From assembly GCF_003002895.1 (NCBI RefSeq), contig NZ_PVTI01000004.1, forward strand, positions 100,710 through 164,709: 64,000 nucleotides of DNA, read 5' to 3'. Every line of letters starts with the position of its first letter. Within the stretch, counting starts at the first letter, position 1. The translations under genes and the position numbers were made by a program. This stretch comes from Knoellia remsis. Its GTDB lineage: Bacteria > Actinomycetota > Actinomycetes > Actinomycetales > Dermatophilaceae. This document shows positions 7,971 through 17,391 of this stretch, in pieces. Below the pieces are notes generated by a model. It searched no databases. It saw only the letters and a program-made list of their open reading frames with translations, and was not told the origin of the DNA.

Positions 7971-9814
7971 GCACCGAGACCTACCCGTCCGGGCGCCCGG
8001 CGGACCGTCTCCGCGACGGCGACCGCCCCGTGGCCCACGCGCCGAGCGCGGCCGCGCGCAAGGCCGGTGGCGTCGCCGGCTGGATCGACGACCGCACGAG
8101 TGCCGCCAAGGGCGTCAACTACCTGCTGCGCAAGGTCTTCCCCGACCACTGGTCGTTCATGCTCGGCGAGATCGCGATGTACTCGATGATCGTCTGCCTG
8201 CTCTCCGGTGCGCTCCTCACGCTGTGGTTCGTCCCGAGCGCCGGGCACACGGTGTACGACGGCTCCTACGTCCCGCTGCGCGGGCAAGGCATGTCCGAGG
8301 CCTACGCGTCGACGCTGAACATCTCGTTCGACATCAAGGGCGGCCTCATCATCCGCCAGATCCACCACTGGGCCGCGCTGATGTTCATCATCGGCCTCAC
8401 GGTGCACATGTTCCGGGTGTTCTTCACCGGCGCGTTCCGCAAGCCCCGTGAGCTCAACTGGGTCATCGGCTCCGTCCTCGCGCTCCTCGCGATCATCGAG
8501 GGCTTCGCCGGCTACTCCCTCCCCGACGACCTCCTCTCCGGCACCGGGATCCGCGCCATGGAGGGCTTCGTCCAGACGGCTCCGGTCATCGGCTCCTACC
8601 TCGCGTACGCGATCTTCGGTGGGCCGTTCCCCGGCGAGATGATCATCCCGCGGCTCTACTCGGCCCACGTGCTGCTCATCCCGGCGATCCTCGTCGGCCT
8701 CTTCACGGCGCACATCGTCATCGTCGCGCTGCAGAAGCACACCCAGTTCCCCGGGCCGGGTCGCACGAACGACAACGTCGTCGGCTACCGCGTCATGCCG
8801 GTGTATGCCGCGAAGGCCGGTGGGTTCTTCTTCATCGTCTTCGGTGTCATCGCCCTCATCGCGGGGCTGTTCACCATCAACCCGATCTGGGCCTACGGCC
8901 CCTACGACCCCTCCCCCGTCACCGCCGGCTCGCAGCCGGACTGGTACATGGGCTTCGCCGACGGCGCCCTGCGTCTGCTGCCCGGGTGGCTGGAGTTCGA
9001 GTTCTTCGGGTTCACGCTGTCGCTCAACATCGCGCTCGGTGCGCTCGTGCTGCTGCCGCTCGTCTACACCGTGCTCGGGGCCTACCCGTTCTTCGAGCGC
9101 TGGGTCACCGGTGACAACCGCGAGCACCACCTGCTCGAGCGCCCGCGCAACAACCCGACCCGCACCGGCATCGGCATGGCGGGCATCACCGCCTACTCGG
9201 TGTTCTTCTTCGCCGCGGGCAACGACATCATGGCCATCAAGCTCGGCCTGTCGATCAACGACATCACCTGGATCTTCCGGATCGGCCTGTTCGTCTTCCC
9301 GGTCCTCGCGTTCTGGGTGACGAAGCGGATCTGCCTCAGCCTGCAGCGCCGCGACCGTGAGACCGTGCTGCACGGCTTCGAGTCGGGCCGCATCATCCGT
9401 GGCGCCGACGGCTCCTTCCACGAGCGTCACGACCCGCTGAACAAGTACGACCAGTGGATCCTCGTCCAGCACGAGCCGGCCACGCCCATGCAGCTCACGG
9501 CCGAGGCGGACGAGAACGGCGTCGCAAGCCCCGCGGCCCGCAAGGACCGCCTGCGCGCCAAGGTGTCCCAGTGGTGGTACAAGGACGCCGTCAACCCGGT
9601 CACGCCGGCCGAGCTCGCGGCGGCCCACCACGACGGCCACGAGGCGGAGGCGCTCGAGGCGCCGCTCGACTACGAGGGCATCGAGGGTCGACAGGACCAC
9701 GCCGGCGGTGAGGGCGGAGAAGGCGCCGACACCGACGTCAAGCGCGACGACGAGTCCGACCGCGACTCCGACGTCGACTCCGGTATCGGCAGCGCGAGCC
9801 GGCTCAGGGAGTGA
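7967..9814 (+). CDS. qcrB: Cytochrome b subunit of the bc1 complex
   Basis: The menaquinol-oxidising cytochrome b. 615 residues with about nine membrane helices and the long cytoplasmic C-terminal extension found in actinobacterial QcrB (from about residue 470, ending in an Asp/Glu-rich tail). Heme ligand histidines occur in the IHHWAALMFIIGLTVH segment and in the later SAHVLLIPAI...FTAH region. The final 11 bp overlap the end of the convergent DUF167 gene. Confidence 0.96.
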   Translation: MSTETYPSGRPADRLRDGDRPVAHAPSAAARKAGGVAGWIDDRTSAAKGVNYLLRKVFPDHWSFMLGEIAMYSMIVCLLSGALLTLWFVPSAGHTVYDGSYVPLRGQGMSEAYASTLNISFDIKGGLIIRQIHHWAALMFIIGLTVHMFRVFFTGAFRKPRELNWVIGSVLALLAIIEGFAGYSLPDDLLSGTGIRAMEGFVQTAPVIGSYLAYAIFGGPFPGEMIIPRLYSAHVLLIPAILVGLFTAHIVIVALQKHTQFPGPGRTNDNVVGYRVMPVYAAKAGGFFFIVFGVIALIAGLFTINPIWAYGPYDPSPVTAGSQPDWYMGFADGALRLLPGWLEFEFFGFTLSLNIALGALVLLPLVYTVLGAYPFFERWVTGDNREHHLLERPRNNPTRTGIGMAGITAYSVFFFAAGNDIMAIKLGLSINDITWIFRIGLFVFPVLAFWVTKRICLSLQRRDRETVLHGFESGRIIRGADGSFHERHDPLNKYDQWILVQHEPATPMQLTAEADENGVASPAARKDRLRAKVSQWWYKDAVNPVTPAELAAAHHDGHEAEALEAPLDYEGIEGRQDHAGGEGGEGADTDVKRDDESDRDSDVDSGIGSASRLRE

Positions 9815-10103
9815 GCAGGGCGGCGAGCCGCTCCCGGCCCGCCGTCTCGTCAACGACAGCGACCTCGAGGACCTTCGTCCTCGAGGTCGCTCCGCTGAGC
9901 AGGGTGACCTGGCGCGGCCTCACCCCGAAGGCCGTGGCGACGGCACGCAGGACCGCCGCAGTCGCCGCGCCGTCGACGGCACGCTCGGTGACCGCGACGA
10001 CGAGCGCGGGCTCACCGGCATACCCGTGCTCTCCGGCAGGCCCATAGGAACCGCCGACGGCGGTCCTCGACGCTCCGGGCTTCACCCTGACGGTCACGCG
10101 CAC
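9804..10103 (-). CDS. DUF167 (YggU-type) family protein
   Basis: A 99-residue protein with the DUF167 signature: a basic RVTVRVKPGASRTAVGG start, ALVVAVTERAVDGAATAAVLRAVATAFGV in the middle, and VTLLSGATSRTKVLEV near the end. The family has a known fold but no established role. GTG 10103 is chosen since GACAAT (10110-10115) lies 6 nt upstream; GTG 10109 is an alternative. Divergent from the metallopeptidase gene. Confidence 0.8.
   Translation of the reverse strand: MRVTVRVKPGASRTAVGGSYGPAGEHGYAGEPALVVAVTERAVDGAATAAVLRAVATAFGVRPRQVTLLSGATSRTKVLEVAVVDETAGRERLAALLTP
9861..9888. terminator. Hairpin downstream of qcrB, inside the convergent gene
   Basis: A perfect 11-bp stem (GACCTCGAGGA / TCCTCGAGGTC) with a 6-nt loop, 47 bp after the qcrB stop. 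It lies within the coding sequence of the opposing DUF167 gene, so it could serve as the ctaE-qcrCAB terminator in antisense, or be a coding coincidence (VLEV repeats). Confidence 0.35.
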
Positions 10104-10247
10104 CGCCACATTGTCACCCGCGCCCGCGCCACAATGGGGGCAGCCGCCTCCCGCGGATGTCGAGATCGCGTCGCCGAGCGGAACCATCTGCTCCGCCGCG
10201 CCGCCGAGGTTGAGGGCGGCCGGCGCCGCGTCTGACAGGCTGGCCGC

Positions 10248-10601
10248 GTGGATCCCATCTCCCCTGCGGACTTCGAGGCCATCGTCGAGGAGGCGCTCGA
10301 CGAGGTGCCATCGGACCTCATGGACATGCTCGACAACGTGGTCTTCCTCGTCGAGGACGAACCACCGGCCGACGACCCCGACCTCCTCGGTGTCTACGAC
10401 GGGGTGCCGCTCACCGAACGAGACCTCGGCTGGGGCATGGGCAACCTCCCCGACCGCATCACCCTGTTCCGTGGCCCGCTGACGCGCATGTGCGAGGACG
10501 AGGAGGACCTGCGCGAGGAGATCGCCGTGACCGTGGTCCACGAGATCGCGCACCACTTCGGCATCGACGACGCCGCCCTGCACGAGCTCGGCTGGGGCTG
10601 A
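10248..10601 (+). CDS. Metallopeptidase family protein (zincin-like, short)
   Basis: A 117-residue protein of the small zincin family widespread in actinobacteria. The active motif HEIAHHFGI (HExxH) lies at about residues 96-100, near the C-terminus; the N-terminal half is acidic (FEAIVEEALDEVPSDLMDMLDNVVFLVED). The start is GTG. It is followed by a strong bidirectional hairpin shared with ctaF. The substrate is unknown. Confidence 0.8.
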   Translation: MDPISPADFEAIVEEALDEVPSDLMDMLDNVVFLVEDEPPADDPDLLGVYDGVPLTERDLGWGMGNLPDRITLFRGPLTRMCEDEEDLREEIAVTVVHEIAHHFGIDDAALHELGWG

Positions 10602-10616
10602 CCGTCACCGCCTCGC

Positions 10617-10660
10617 ACGCGACGACGCCCCCGGCACCGTGGCCGGGGGCGTCGTCGCGT
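10617..10660. terminator. Bidirectional intrinsic-type terminator
   Basis: A perfect 19-bp inverted repeat (arms 10617-10635 and 10642-10660, rich in GACGACGCCCCCGGC) around a 6-nt loop. It lies between the convergent metallopeptidase and ctaF genes. There is no U-tract, as is common in high-GC actinobacteria. Confidence 0.8.
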
Positions 10661-10668
10661 GGTCAAGC

Positions 10669-11073
10669 TCAGAGAGCGCGCGGGCCCTTCCAGTACTCGA
10701 AGACCCAGCCGACGGTCGCCGGGATGACGAAGAACACCCCGACCGCGACGAGCCACCAGCCGATCGCGAGACCGAGGAAGATGATGGCGCACGCAAGGGC
10801 GAGCCAGAACGGCCACCAGCTGTGCGGGCTGAAGAAGCCGTACTCGCCGGCGATGTCGTCGATCTGGCCGAGGGGGTCGTCCTCCGGCGGGACACCATCG
10901 AGCTTGCGGCGGGTGATGGCGAGGTAGCCGGCCATCATGAACCCCATGAGGGCGCCCATGGTCAGACCGACGACGCCGATCGGCTCGCTCCAGTCGTTCC
11001 AGAAGCCGTAGATGACCGCCATCAGGGCGGCGAAGCCACCGAAGAGGTAGCCGATCCGCTCCATTGCCAGCAT
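10669..11073 (-). CDS. ctaF: Cytochrome c oxidase subunit IV (actinobacterial)
   Basis: A 134-residue membrane subunit specific to actinobacterial aa3 oxidase. Four hydrophobic helices in two pairs (about 8-25, 33-52, 86-101 and 105-123) are separated by a hydrophilic loop containing EDDPLGQIDDIAGEYGFFSPHSWWPF, the family hallmark. Its start lies 3 nt after the ctaD stop, so it is the last gene of ctaC-ctaD-ctaF. Confidence 0.93.
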   Translation of the reverse strand: MLAMERIGYLFGGFAALMAVIYGFWNDWSEPIGVVGLTMGALMGFMMAGYLAITRRKLDGVPPEDDPLGQIDDIAGEYGFFSPHSWWPFWLALACAIIFLGLAIGWWLVAVGVFFVIPATVGWVFEYWKGPRAL

Positions 11074-11076
11074 GGG

Positions 11077-12834
11077 TCAGGACTCCTTGTCGTCGTTGGA
11101 CATCGCGTCGCCGCCGAGGTCCGCCGGGCCGAGGGCCTTGACCAGACCGGTCGACTCGTAGCCGGCGGGCGCAGCTTCGGGGTGGTTGAGGTCGAACGCG
11201 GGCCGCTCGGACCGGATCCGCGGAATCGAGTTGAAGTTGTGCCGCGGCGGCGGGCAGGACGTCGCCCACTCGAGCGAGGCGCCGTAGCCCCACGGGTCGT
11301 CGGTCTCGACGAGCGGCGCGTACTTCCACGTCTTCCAGACGTTGTAGAAGAACGGCAGCATCGAGGCACCGAGGATGAACGCTCCGACCGTGGAGATCTG
11401 GTTCGCGAGCGTGAACCCGTCCTCCGGCAGGTAGTCGGCGTAACGGCGCGGCATACCCCAGATGCCGAGGAGGTGCTGGATGAGGAAGGTCGTGTGGAAG
11501 CCGATGAACAGCATCCAGAAGTGGACCTTGCCGAGCGTCTCGTCGAGCATCCGGCCGGTGAGCTTGGGCCACCAGAAGTAGAAGCCACCGAACATCGCGA
11601 AGACCACGGTGCCGAAGACGACGTAGTGGAAGTGTGCGACGACGAAGTAGCTGTCGGTGAGGTGGAAGTCAAGCGCCGGCGACGCGAGGATGACGCCGGT
11701 GAGGCCGCCGAAGAGGAACGTCACGAGGAAGCCGAGCGCCCACAGCAGGGGCGTCGCGAAGGTGAGCTGGCCACCCCACATCGTGCCGATCCAGTTGAAG
11801 AACTTCACTCCTGTCGGCACCGCGATGAGCATCGTCATGATCGCGAAGAAGGGCAGCAGCACCTGGCCGGTGCCGTACATGTGGTGGGCCCACACGGAGA
11901 CGGACAGGGCAGCGATGGCGATCGTCGCGTAGACCAGGGTCTTGTAGCCGAAGATCGGCTTGCGCGAGAACACCGGGATGATCTCGGAGATCACGCCGAA
12001 GAACGGCAGCGCGATGACGTAGACCTCGGGGTGGCCGAAGAACCAGAAGACGTGCTGCCAGAGCATGACGCCGCCGCTGGCCGGGTCGAAGATCTTCGCA
12101 CCGAAGCGGCGGTCGGCACCGAGCGCGAAGAGCGCGGCAGCCAGGGCGGGGAAGATCAGGAGCACGAGGATCGACGTGATGAGCACGGTCCATACGAAGA
12201 TCGGCATCCGGAACATCGTCATGCCGGGGGCGCGCATGGTCAGGATCGTCGTGATGAAGTTGACCGCACCGAGGATCGTGCCGAAGCCGGAGAGCGCCAG
12301 GCCGAAGACCCAGAGGTTGCCGCCGAGGCCGGGGCTGTAGGACGTGTCGGACAGCGGCGTGTAGGCGAACCAGCCGAAGGCGGCCGCACCGCCGGGCGTG
12401 AGGAACCCGCCGGCGGTGATGAGCGAGCCGAAGAGGTAGAGCCAGTACGCGAACATGTTCAGTCGCGGGAACGACACGTCCGGCGCACCGATCTGCAGCG
12501 GCATGAGCGCGTTGGCGAATCCGGCGAACAGCGGTGTCGCGAAGAGCAGCAGCATGATCGTGCCGTGCATCGTGAACAGCTGGTTGAACTGGTCGGGGTT
12601 GTCCACGACCTGCATGCCCGGCTGGAACAGCTCGGCGCGGATGATGAGCGCCATGATGCCGCCCATGAGGAACCAGAAGAACGAGGTGATGAAGTAGAGG
12701 TTGCCGATGACCTTGTGGTCGGTCGTCGTCATCCACTTGACCACGGTGGCGCCGGGAGCGAGCCGGGGACGGCTCACCGTCTCGCGCTCGCGCAGCATCG
12801 TCGCGCTGCTCGTGGTGGGGTTGGCCGCACTCAT
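11077..12834 (-). CDS. ctaD: Cytochrome c oxidase subunit I
   Basis: Catalytic heme-copper subunit of the aa3 oxidase, 585 residues and 12 membrane helices. Visible ligands: low-spin heme a His in [10 protein letters not shown], CuB His and the cross-linked Tyr in [13 protein letters not shown], the CuB pair in WAHHMYGTG, and heme His pairs in [11 protein letters not shown]. It lies 1 nt after the ctaC stop. In M. tuberculosis, as I recall, ctaD is elsewhere in the genome; here it sits inside the cta cluster. Confidence 0.97.
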   Translation of the reverse strand: MSAANPTTSSATMLRERETVSRPRLAPGATVVKWMTTTDHKVIGNLYFITSFFWFLMGGIMALIIRAELFQPGMQVVDNPDQFNQLFTMHGTIMLLLFATPLFAGFANALMPLQIGAPDVSFPRLNMFAYWLYLFGSLITAGGFLTPGGAAAFGWFAYTPLSDTSYSPGLGGNLWVFGLALSGFGTILGAVNFITTILTMRAPGMTMFRMPIFVWTVLITSILVLLIFPALAAALFALGADRRFGAKIFDPASGGVMLWQHVFWFFGHPEVYVIALPFFGVISEIIPVFSRKPIFGYKTLVYATIAIAALSVSVWAHHMYGTGQVLLPFFAIMTMLIAVPTGVKFFNWIGTMWGGQLTFATPLLWALGFLVTFLFGGLTGVILASPALDFHLTDSYFVVAHFHYVVFGTVVFAMFGGFYFWWPKLTGRMLDETLGKVHFWMLFIGFHTTFLIQHLLGIWGMPRRYADYLPEDGFTLANQISTVGAFILGASMLPFFYNVWKTWKYAPLVETDDPWGYGASLEWATSCPPPRHNFNSIPRIRSERPAFDLNHPEAAPAGYESTGLVKALGPADLGGDAMSNDDKES

Positions 12835-12835
12835 G

Positions 12836-13750
12836 TCAGTTCTCCGAGGTCTCGGTCGTCTTCGGGGGGCGCAGCCGCTCTGGGAGCTTCTGATCCTCGC
12901 CGGGGACGAGCTTCTCGCGGTTGAGGTCCACTCCCAGCATGCCTGTCTGGCCGCGCTGGCGCAGGTCCTCGAGGTGGTCGTTGAACTCCTGCTCGGAGAC
13001 GACCTTGACGTTGAAGAGCATCTGCGAGTGGTAGGACCCGCACAGCTCGGCGCACTTGCCCTTGAAGGTGCCCTCCTCGGTCGGGACGACCTGGAACTTG
13101 TTCACCTTGCCGGGCAGCAGGTCCAGCTTCTGCAGGAACTGCGGCACCCAGAACGAGTGGATGACGTCGCGCGAGGTGAGCACGAACTCGGTCCGCTTGT
13201 TCACGGGGAGGTAGAGCGTCGGGATGGTCTCCTCGGCGCCGGGCTTGCCGGTCATGATCGCCTGGGTGCCGACCTCGTGGACGTTGCCCTCGACGTAGTT
13301 GAAGTCCCAGGACCACTGCTTGCCGACGACGTTGACGGTGACGTCGGGCTTCTTCGAGGTGTCGAGGAGTGCCACCTGGTCGCGAGCGGTGTAGAAGAAG
13401 AAGACGCCGATCATGAAGATCGGGACGATCGTGTAGAGGATCTCGAGCGGCACGTTGTAGCGCAGCTGCACGGGAAGCTCGTTGTCGTCGCGCCGACGCC
13501 GGTAGGCGACGACACACCACGCGGTGAGGCCCCAGACGAGGACGCCGACGGCGAGCAGAGCGATCCACGAGCCGATCCAGAGCGTGCGCACGCGCTCGGA
13601 GTTCTCCGTCACGCCGCGCGGAAGGTACCCGTCCTTGAGCTCTCCGAGCTCACAGCCGCTCAGGGCCAGGACGGCCATGACCGTGACCACCGTCCACGTG
13701 GCCATTCGGCGGCCGCGTGCCCGGGGTGAGATGTGGTCCTGCTGAGGCAC
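12836..13750 (-). CDS. ctaC: Cytochrome c oxidase subunit II (CuA)
   Basis: Electron entry subunit of the aa3 oxidase. Counted from the GTG at 13750, the protein has 304 residues with a lipoprotein-type signal ending in LALSGC, two membrane helices and a periplasmic-side cupredoxin domain. CuA ligands are seen in [15 protein letters not shown]. The GTG is preferred over an upstream ATG at 13768 because AGGGAGG lies 8 nt before it. First gene of ctaC-ctaD-ctaF, divergent from the desulfurase-like gene. Confidence 0.94.
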   Translation of the reverse strand: MPQQDHISPRARGRRMATWTVVTVMAVLALSGCELGELKDGYLPRGVTENSERVRTLWIGSWIALLAVGVLVWGLTAWCVVAYRRRRDDNELPVQLRYNVPLEILYTIVPIFMIGVFFFYTARDQVALLDTSKKPDVTVNVVGKQWSWDFNYVEGNVHEVGTQAIMTGKPGAEETIPTLYLPVNKRTEFVLTSRDVIHSFWVPQFLQKLDLLPGKVNKFQVVPTEEGTFKGKCAELCGSYHSQMLFNVKVVSEQEFNDHLEDLRQRGQTGMLGVDLNREKLVPGEDQKLPERLRPPKTTETSEN

Positions 13751-13843
13751 CGGAGCACCCTCCCTCATCGTGTCTGGGAACAGCACCAAACACTAGTGCA
13801 TGAGCAGGAACTTCCCGGGGACGGGTCGCGTTACGGTGCAGGC

Positions 13844-14977
13844 GTGCTCGACGCCACTCGCAGCCCTTTGCACCCGATCGCCCGGGACACGCTTCTCGCG
13901 GCGCTCGACGAGGGGTGGGCCGACCCCCGCCGCCTGCACCGCGAGGGTCGCCGCGCCCGTCTCCTCCTCGACCGGGCGCGCGAGAGCGTGGCCGCCTCGA
14001 TCGGCGCCCGGCCGGACGAGCTGTCCTTCCACCCGTCCGCAGAGCACGCTCTCCTGGCCGGCGTCCGGGGGCTGGCCCACGCACGCCGCCGCACCGGCTC
14101 ACGCGTCGTCACGTCGGCGGTGGACCGCCAGGTCCTGCTCGACGAGGCGTATGCCGTCGACCCCGGCTCCGCTCCCCTGCCCGTCGACCGCGACGGCCGC
14201 GTCAACCCCGCCTCGGTCGCTGCCTCGCTCGCCGAGGAGACGCCTGCGGTGCTCGTGGCGCTGCAGCAGGCGAACGGAGAGGTCGGCACCTCCCAGCCCG
14301 TCGCGGACGTGCATTCCGTATGCCGTTCCGCTGCGGTCCCGCTGCTCGTGGACGCCACTGCCTCGCTGGGTCGTGTCGACCCGCCGCGGGCATACGACGC
14401 CCTCGTCGGGGACGCGGCCACGGTGGCCGGGCCGCCGGTCGGCGTCCTCACCGTCCGCACCGGGACCCGGTTCGACCTCCCCGGGCCACGCTGGGAGCCC
14501 GAGCACGGCCGCGAGCCGGCCGACCCGTGGGTGCCGCTGGCCCTGGCCGCGGCCGAGGCGTGGCAGCAGGCCGAGGCGGCGCGTGCCGCCGAGGCAGAGT
14601 CGGCGAGGGAGCTCGTCGACCGCATCCGGGCCGCCGCGAGGGCCGTCCCGGACGTCGAGGTGGTCGGCGACCCCGTGGACCGGCTCCCCCACGTCGTCAC
14701 CTTCAGCGCGCTCTATGTCGACGGCGAGAGCATCGTCGACGCCCTCGACCGGGAGCACGGTCTCGCGGTGGCCTCCGGCTCGGCGTGCACCTCGAGCCGG
14801 CTCGAGCCGAGCCACGTCCTCGCGGCGATGGGAGCGCTCACCCACGGCAACGTCCGCGTCACCCTGCCGCTCGCGGCCGTCGCCCCGCACCGCGAGGTCG
14901 AGGTCGACCGGCTCTGCCGGGCGCTTCCCGGTGTCATCGCCGACCTCCGGTCCCGCCTCGGGGTGGACGACCTGTGA
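13844..14977 (+). CDS. Cysteine-desulfurase-like protein lacking the PLP lysine
   Basis: A 377-residue aminotransferase class V / NifS-IscS fold protein. It keeps QQANGEVG (family QxNxExG, about 141-148), the PLP-ring Asp in LLVDATASLGR (Asp170) and the sulfur-accepting loop SGSACTSSRLEPSHVL (Cys315). The family SxHKxxGPxG motif reads DAATVAGPPVG (190-200): His is Ala192 and the Schiff-base Lys is Thr193. I find no lysine anywhere in the protein, so a PLP aldimine cannot form. GTG 13844 follows TACGGT (13832-13837) by 6 nt. It lies 48 bp before tusA, suggesting a remaining role in sulfur transfer or scaffolding, or decay in progress. Confidence 0.8.
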   Translation: MLDATRSPLHPIARDTLLAALDEGWADPRRLHREGRRARLLLDRARESVAASIGARPDELSFHPSAEHALLAGVRGLAHARRRTGSRVVTSAVDRQVLLDEAYAVDPGSAPLPVDRDGRVNPASVAASLAEETPAVLVALQQANGEVGTSQPVADVHSVCRSAAVPLLVDATASLGRVDPPRAYDALVGDAATVAGPPVGVLTVRTGTRFDLPGPRWEPEHGREPADPWVPLALAAAEAWQQAEAARAAEAESARELVDRIRAAARAVPDVEVVGDPVDRLPHVVTFSALYVDGESIVDALDREHGLAVASGSACTSSRLEPSHVLAAMGALTHGNVRVTLPLAAVAPHREVEVDRLCRALPGVIADLRSRLGVDDL

Positions 14978-15025
14978 ACGCGCCGACCACGATCCCCTCC
15001 GGCGCCACCCAGCGAGGAGGACGAC

Positions 15026-15262
15026 GTGTGTGACGCGACCGACAAGGCTCCGGACCTCGACGCTCGGGGGCTGAAGTGCCCGTTGCCGGTCATCCGGCTC
15101 GCCCGCATCGCCCGCGCTGCGGACCCCGGCACGGTGCTCCTCGCCCTCGCCGATGACCCCGCGGCCGAGGCGGACATCCCGGCCTGGGCGCGGATGCGCG
15201 GCCACACGGTGACGCTCGAACGACGCGGCGCGCACACGGCATACCGCATCGTCGTCGGCTGA
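15026..15262 (+). CDS. tusA: TusA-family sulfur carrier
   Basis: A 78-residue TusA/SirA-fold protein. LDARGLKCPLPVIRLAR contains the CPxP motif whose cysteine carries persulfide sulfur. The GTG start is fixed by GAGGAGG ending 5 nt upstream. It lies just after the cysteine-desulfurase-like gene, its expected sulfur donor type, although that protein lacks the PLP lysine. Its stop nearly abuts convergent aat. Confidence 0.88.
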   Translation: MCDATDKAPDLDARGLKCPLPVIRLARIARAADPGTVLLALADDPAAEADIPAWARMRGHTVTLERRGAHTAYRIVVG

Positions 15263-15263
15263 C

Positions 15264-15959
15264 TCAGCCGAAGCGCAGCGGCGGCGCTTCGAGTGCGGTG
15301 GCGAGCGCCGCGAGGTAGCGCTCGCGCGGCCACGCCGCGACGCCGAGCCGCGCGAGGTGGTCGGTCGACCACTGCACGTCGATGATCCGGCGTGGGTCGC
15401 CGTCGGCCCGGACGAGGTCGACGAGCCCGGCGAGCGCCACCTTGGAGGCGTCCCGGACGGCGTGGAACATCGACTCCCCGGCGAAGAGCCCGCCGATGGC
15501 CACGCCGTAGAGGCCGCCGACGAGCTCACCGTCCCGCCACGTCTCGACGCTGTGCGCCCAGCCGAGCCGGTGCAGCCGGGTGTAGGCGTCGACGATGTCG
15601 TCGGTGATCCAGCGGCCCTCACGAGCCGGGTCGGCGCACCGACGCATGACCTCGGTGAACGCAGTGTCGACGCGCACCTCGAAGCGGCCGCGGGCCTGCC
15701 GCAGGGAACGGCGCTCGCGGAACTCCGCCGGGACGAGGACGCCCCGCGGCTCCGGGGACCACCAGCCGATCGGCCGCGCGCCGTCGACGCCGAGACCCAT
15801 CGGGAAGAGCCCGGCGCGATAGGCCGCGACGAGGGTGCCGGGCTCGAGGTCCGCGCCGGCGGCCACGAGGTCGTCGTCGTCGGCAGCGGCGAGCTGACCG
15901 AGGGCCCACTCGCTCGGCGGCGGCTCGACCGGCGGGAACGGGACGGGGTGGGCGCTCAC
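15264..15959 (-). CDS. aat: Leucyl/phenylalanyl-tRNA-protein transferase
   Basis: Adds Leu or Phe to N-terminal Arg/Lys of proteins, marking them for ClpS-ClpAP under the N-end rule. 231 residues with family motifs LVAAYRAGLFPMG, PIGWWSPEPRGVL, RWITDDIVDAY, GWAHSVETW and GGLYGVAIGGLFAGESMF. The GTG at 15959 places it 11 bp after the adoK stop, so it is probably cotranscribed with adoK. Confidence 0.93.
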   Translation of the reverse strand: MSAHPVPFPPVEPPPSEWALGQLAAADDDDLVAAGADLEPGTLVAAYRAGLFPMGLGVDGARPIGWWSPEPRGVLVPAEFRERRSLRQARGRFEVRVDTAFTEVMRRCADPAREGRWITDDIVDAYTRLHRLGWAHSVETWRDGELVGGLYGVAIGGLFAGESMFHAVRDASKVALAGLVDLVRADGDPRRIIDVQWSTDHLARLGVAAWPRERYLAALATALEAPPLRFG

Positions 15960-15970
15960 GGGCCGCCCGG

Positions 15971-16954
15971 TCACACCGTCGCGCAGGTGATGTGCGGCTC
16001 GACCTCGGCGGCCGAGTCGTCGCCGTAGGACTGGGCGAGTCGGCGGAGGAAGTCGGCCTTGTCGAGGGTGTACTCCTGCGTCCCGACGGTCTCGATGACG
16101 TAGGTCGCGAGGAGCGAGCCGATCTCGCCACAGCGGCGGTGCGGCAGCCCGGCGGCGAGGCCGGTGAGGAAGCCCGCACGGAACGCGTCGCCCACGCCGG
16201 TCGGGTCGGCGCGGCGGACCTCGCCCGCGATCGGGACCTCGATGGGGTCCTCGCCGCGGGTCTGGATGACGGCGCCGTCCTTGCCCTTGGTGATGACCCG
16301 GGTCGTGACGCGCTCGGCGATGTCCTCGGCACTCCAGCCCGTCTTGCTCTCGGTGAGGTGCGACTCGTACTCGTTGGTGAAGAGGTAGTCGGCGCCGTCG
16401 ATGAGCTGGCGGATGAACGGCCCGTCGGCGAAGGCGAGCTGCTGCGACGGGTCGGCGATGAAGGCGATGCCCCGCGTGCGGCACTCGTCGGTGTGGCGGA
16501 GCATCGCCTCGGGGTCGTTCGCTCCGACGAGGACGAGGTCGATGCCCTTGGCCTCCTGGATCGGCCCGAGCTCGATGAGCCGGGCCTCGCTCATGGCACC
16601 GGCGTAGAACGTCGCCATCTGGGCCATGTCGTCGTCGGTGGTGCAGACGAAGCGGGCGGTGTGCTTCGAGGTGGAGATGTGGACGTGGTCGCAGTCGACG
16701 CCGTGCCTGGTGAGCCAGCTGCGGTAGTCGGCGAAGTCCTCGCCGGCGGCGCCCACGAGGACGGGGCGCTGACCGAGGACGGCCATGCCGAAGCAGATGT
16801 TCCCCGCGACACCGCCGCGCCGGATCTCGAGGGAGTCGGCGAGGAAGGACACCGAGATCTTGTCGAGCTGCTCGACGACGAGCGAGTCCGCGAACCTCCC
16901 CCGGAAGGTCATGAGGTGGTCGGTGGCGATGGACCCGGTGACTGCGACATGCAC
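15971..16954 (-). CDS. adoK: Adenosine kinase, PfkB/ribokinase family
   Basis: 327 residues closely resembling, from memory, mycobacterial AdoK (Rv2202c): AVTGSIATDHLM start, GGVAGNICFGMAVLG, SKHTARFVCTTDDDMAQMATFY, GANDPEAM, ADPSQQLA, YLFTNEYE and the catalytic ADPTGVGDAFRAGFL (anion hole plus base Asp). It phosphorylates adenosine to AMP for purine salvage. The GTG start lies 6 nt after TAGGTT, giving a probable leaderless mRNA. Other PfkB substrates cannot be excluded by eye. Confidence 0.87.
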   Translation of the reverse strand: MHVAVTGSIATDHLMTFRGRFADSLVVEQLDKISVSFLADSLEIRRGGVAGNICFGMAVLGQRPVLVGAAGEDFADYRSWLTRHGVDCDHVHISTSKHTARFVCTTDDDMAQMATFYAGAMSEARLIELGPIQEAKGIDLVLVGANDPEAMLRHTDECRTRGIAFIADPSQQLAFADGPFIRQLIDGADYLFTNEYESHLTESKTGWSAEDIAERVTTRVITKGKDGAVIQTRGEDPIEVPIAGEVRRADPTGVGDAFRAGFLTGLAAGLPHRRCGEIGSLLATYVIETVGTQEYTLDKADFLRRLAQSYGDDSAAEVEPHITCATV

Positions 16955-17007
16955 GGGAGCAACCTATCTCGCCGCGGACGGCCCGGACACCACCTCACTC
17001 TTTTGTT

Positions 17008-17045
17008 GCCTAGTACTTGACATCGTCTAGTACTAGGCCAAGGAT
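17008..17045 (+). promoter_or_regulatory. padR promoter with overlapping inverted-repeat operator
   Basis: A -35 box TTGACA (17017-17022) and a -10 box AAGGAT (17040-17045) are spaced by 17 nt; the -10 lies 7 nt before the padR ATG. A 9-bp inverted repeat GCCTAGTAC (17008-17016) / GTACTAGGC (17030-17038) straddles the -35 box. The layout suggests autorepression by the PadR protein (inference). Confidence 0.65.
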
Positions 17046-17052
17046 GGGCGCC

Positions 17053-17391
17053 ATGTCCACCCACGACCCGCAGATGCTCAAGGGAGTCCTCGGGCTCCTC
17101 CTGCTGAGCGTCCTGCTCGACGAGCCCGGCTACGGCTACGCCATCGTCACCCGCCTGCGCGAGGCCGGCTTTGACGACCTCGCGGAGGGCACGGTCTATC
17201 CCGCCCTCACCCGGCTCGAGGCCGCCGGGCTCCTTGAGTCCCATCTCGAGCGCTCGAGCTCGGGGCCCGCGCGCAAGTACTACCGCACCACCGATGCCGG
17301 TCGGACCGAGCTGGCCGCCCGGACCCGGTCCTGGCACGCGCTCGTCACGGCCGTCGACACCATCACCACGAGGACAGGGGAACCCGCATGA
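17053..17391 (+). CDS. PadR-family transcriptional regulator
   Basis: A 112-residue PadR-type winged helix protein: LLLLSVLLDEPGYGYAIVTRLREAGF (helices 1-2), LAEGTVYPALTRLEAAGLLES (recognition helix and wing), and RKYYRTTDAGRTEL. A short C-terminal helix serves for dimerisation. ATG 17053 matches a leaderless promoter. It overlaps the next membrane-protein gene by 4 nt, a typical PadR pairing in which the regulator controls its partner. Confidence 0.88.
   Translation: MSTHDPQMLKGVLGLLLLSVLLDEPGYGYAIVTRLREAGFDDLAEGTVYPALTRLEAAGLLESHLERSSSGPARKYYRTTDAGRTELAARTRSWHALVTAVDTITTRTGEPA

Noticed and set aside
10639..12924. 761-codon plus-strand frame opposite ctaF/ctaD
   Set aside because: Glu/Asp/Arg/His-rich shadow of CtaD; no start signal and no family.
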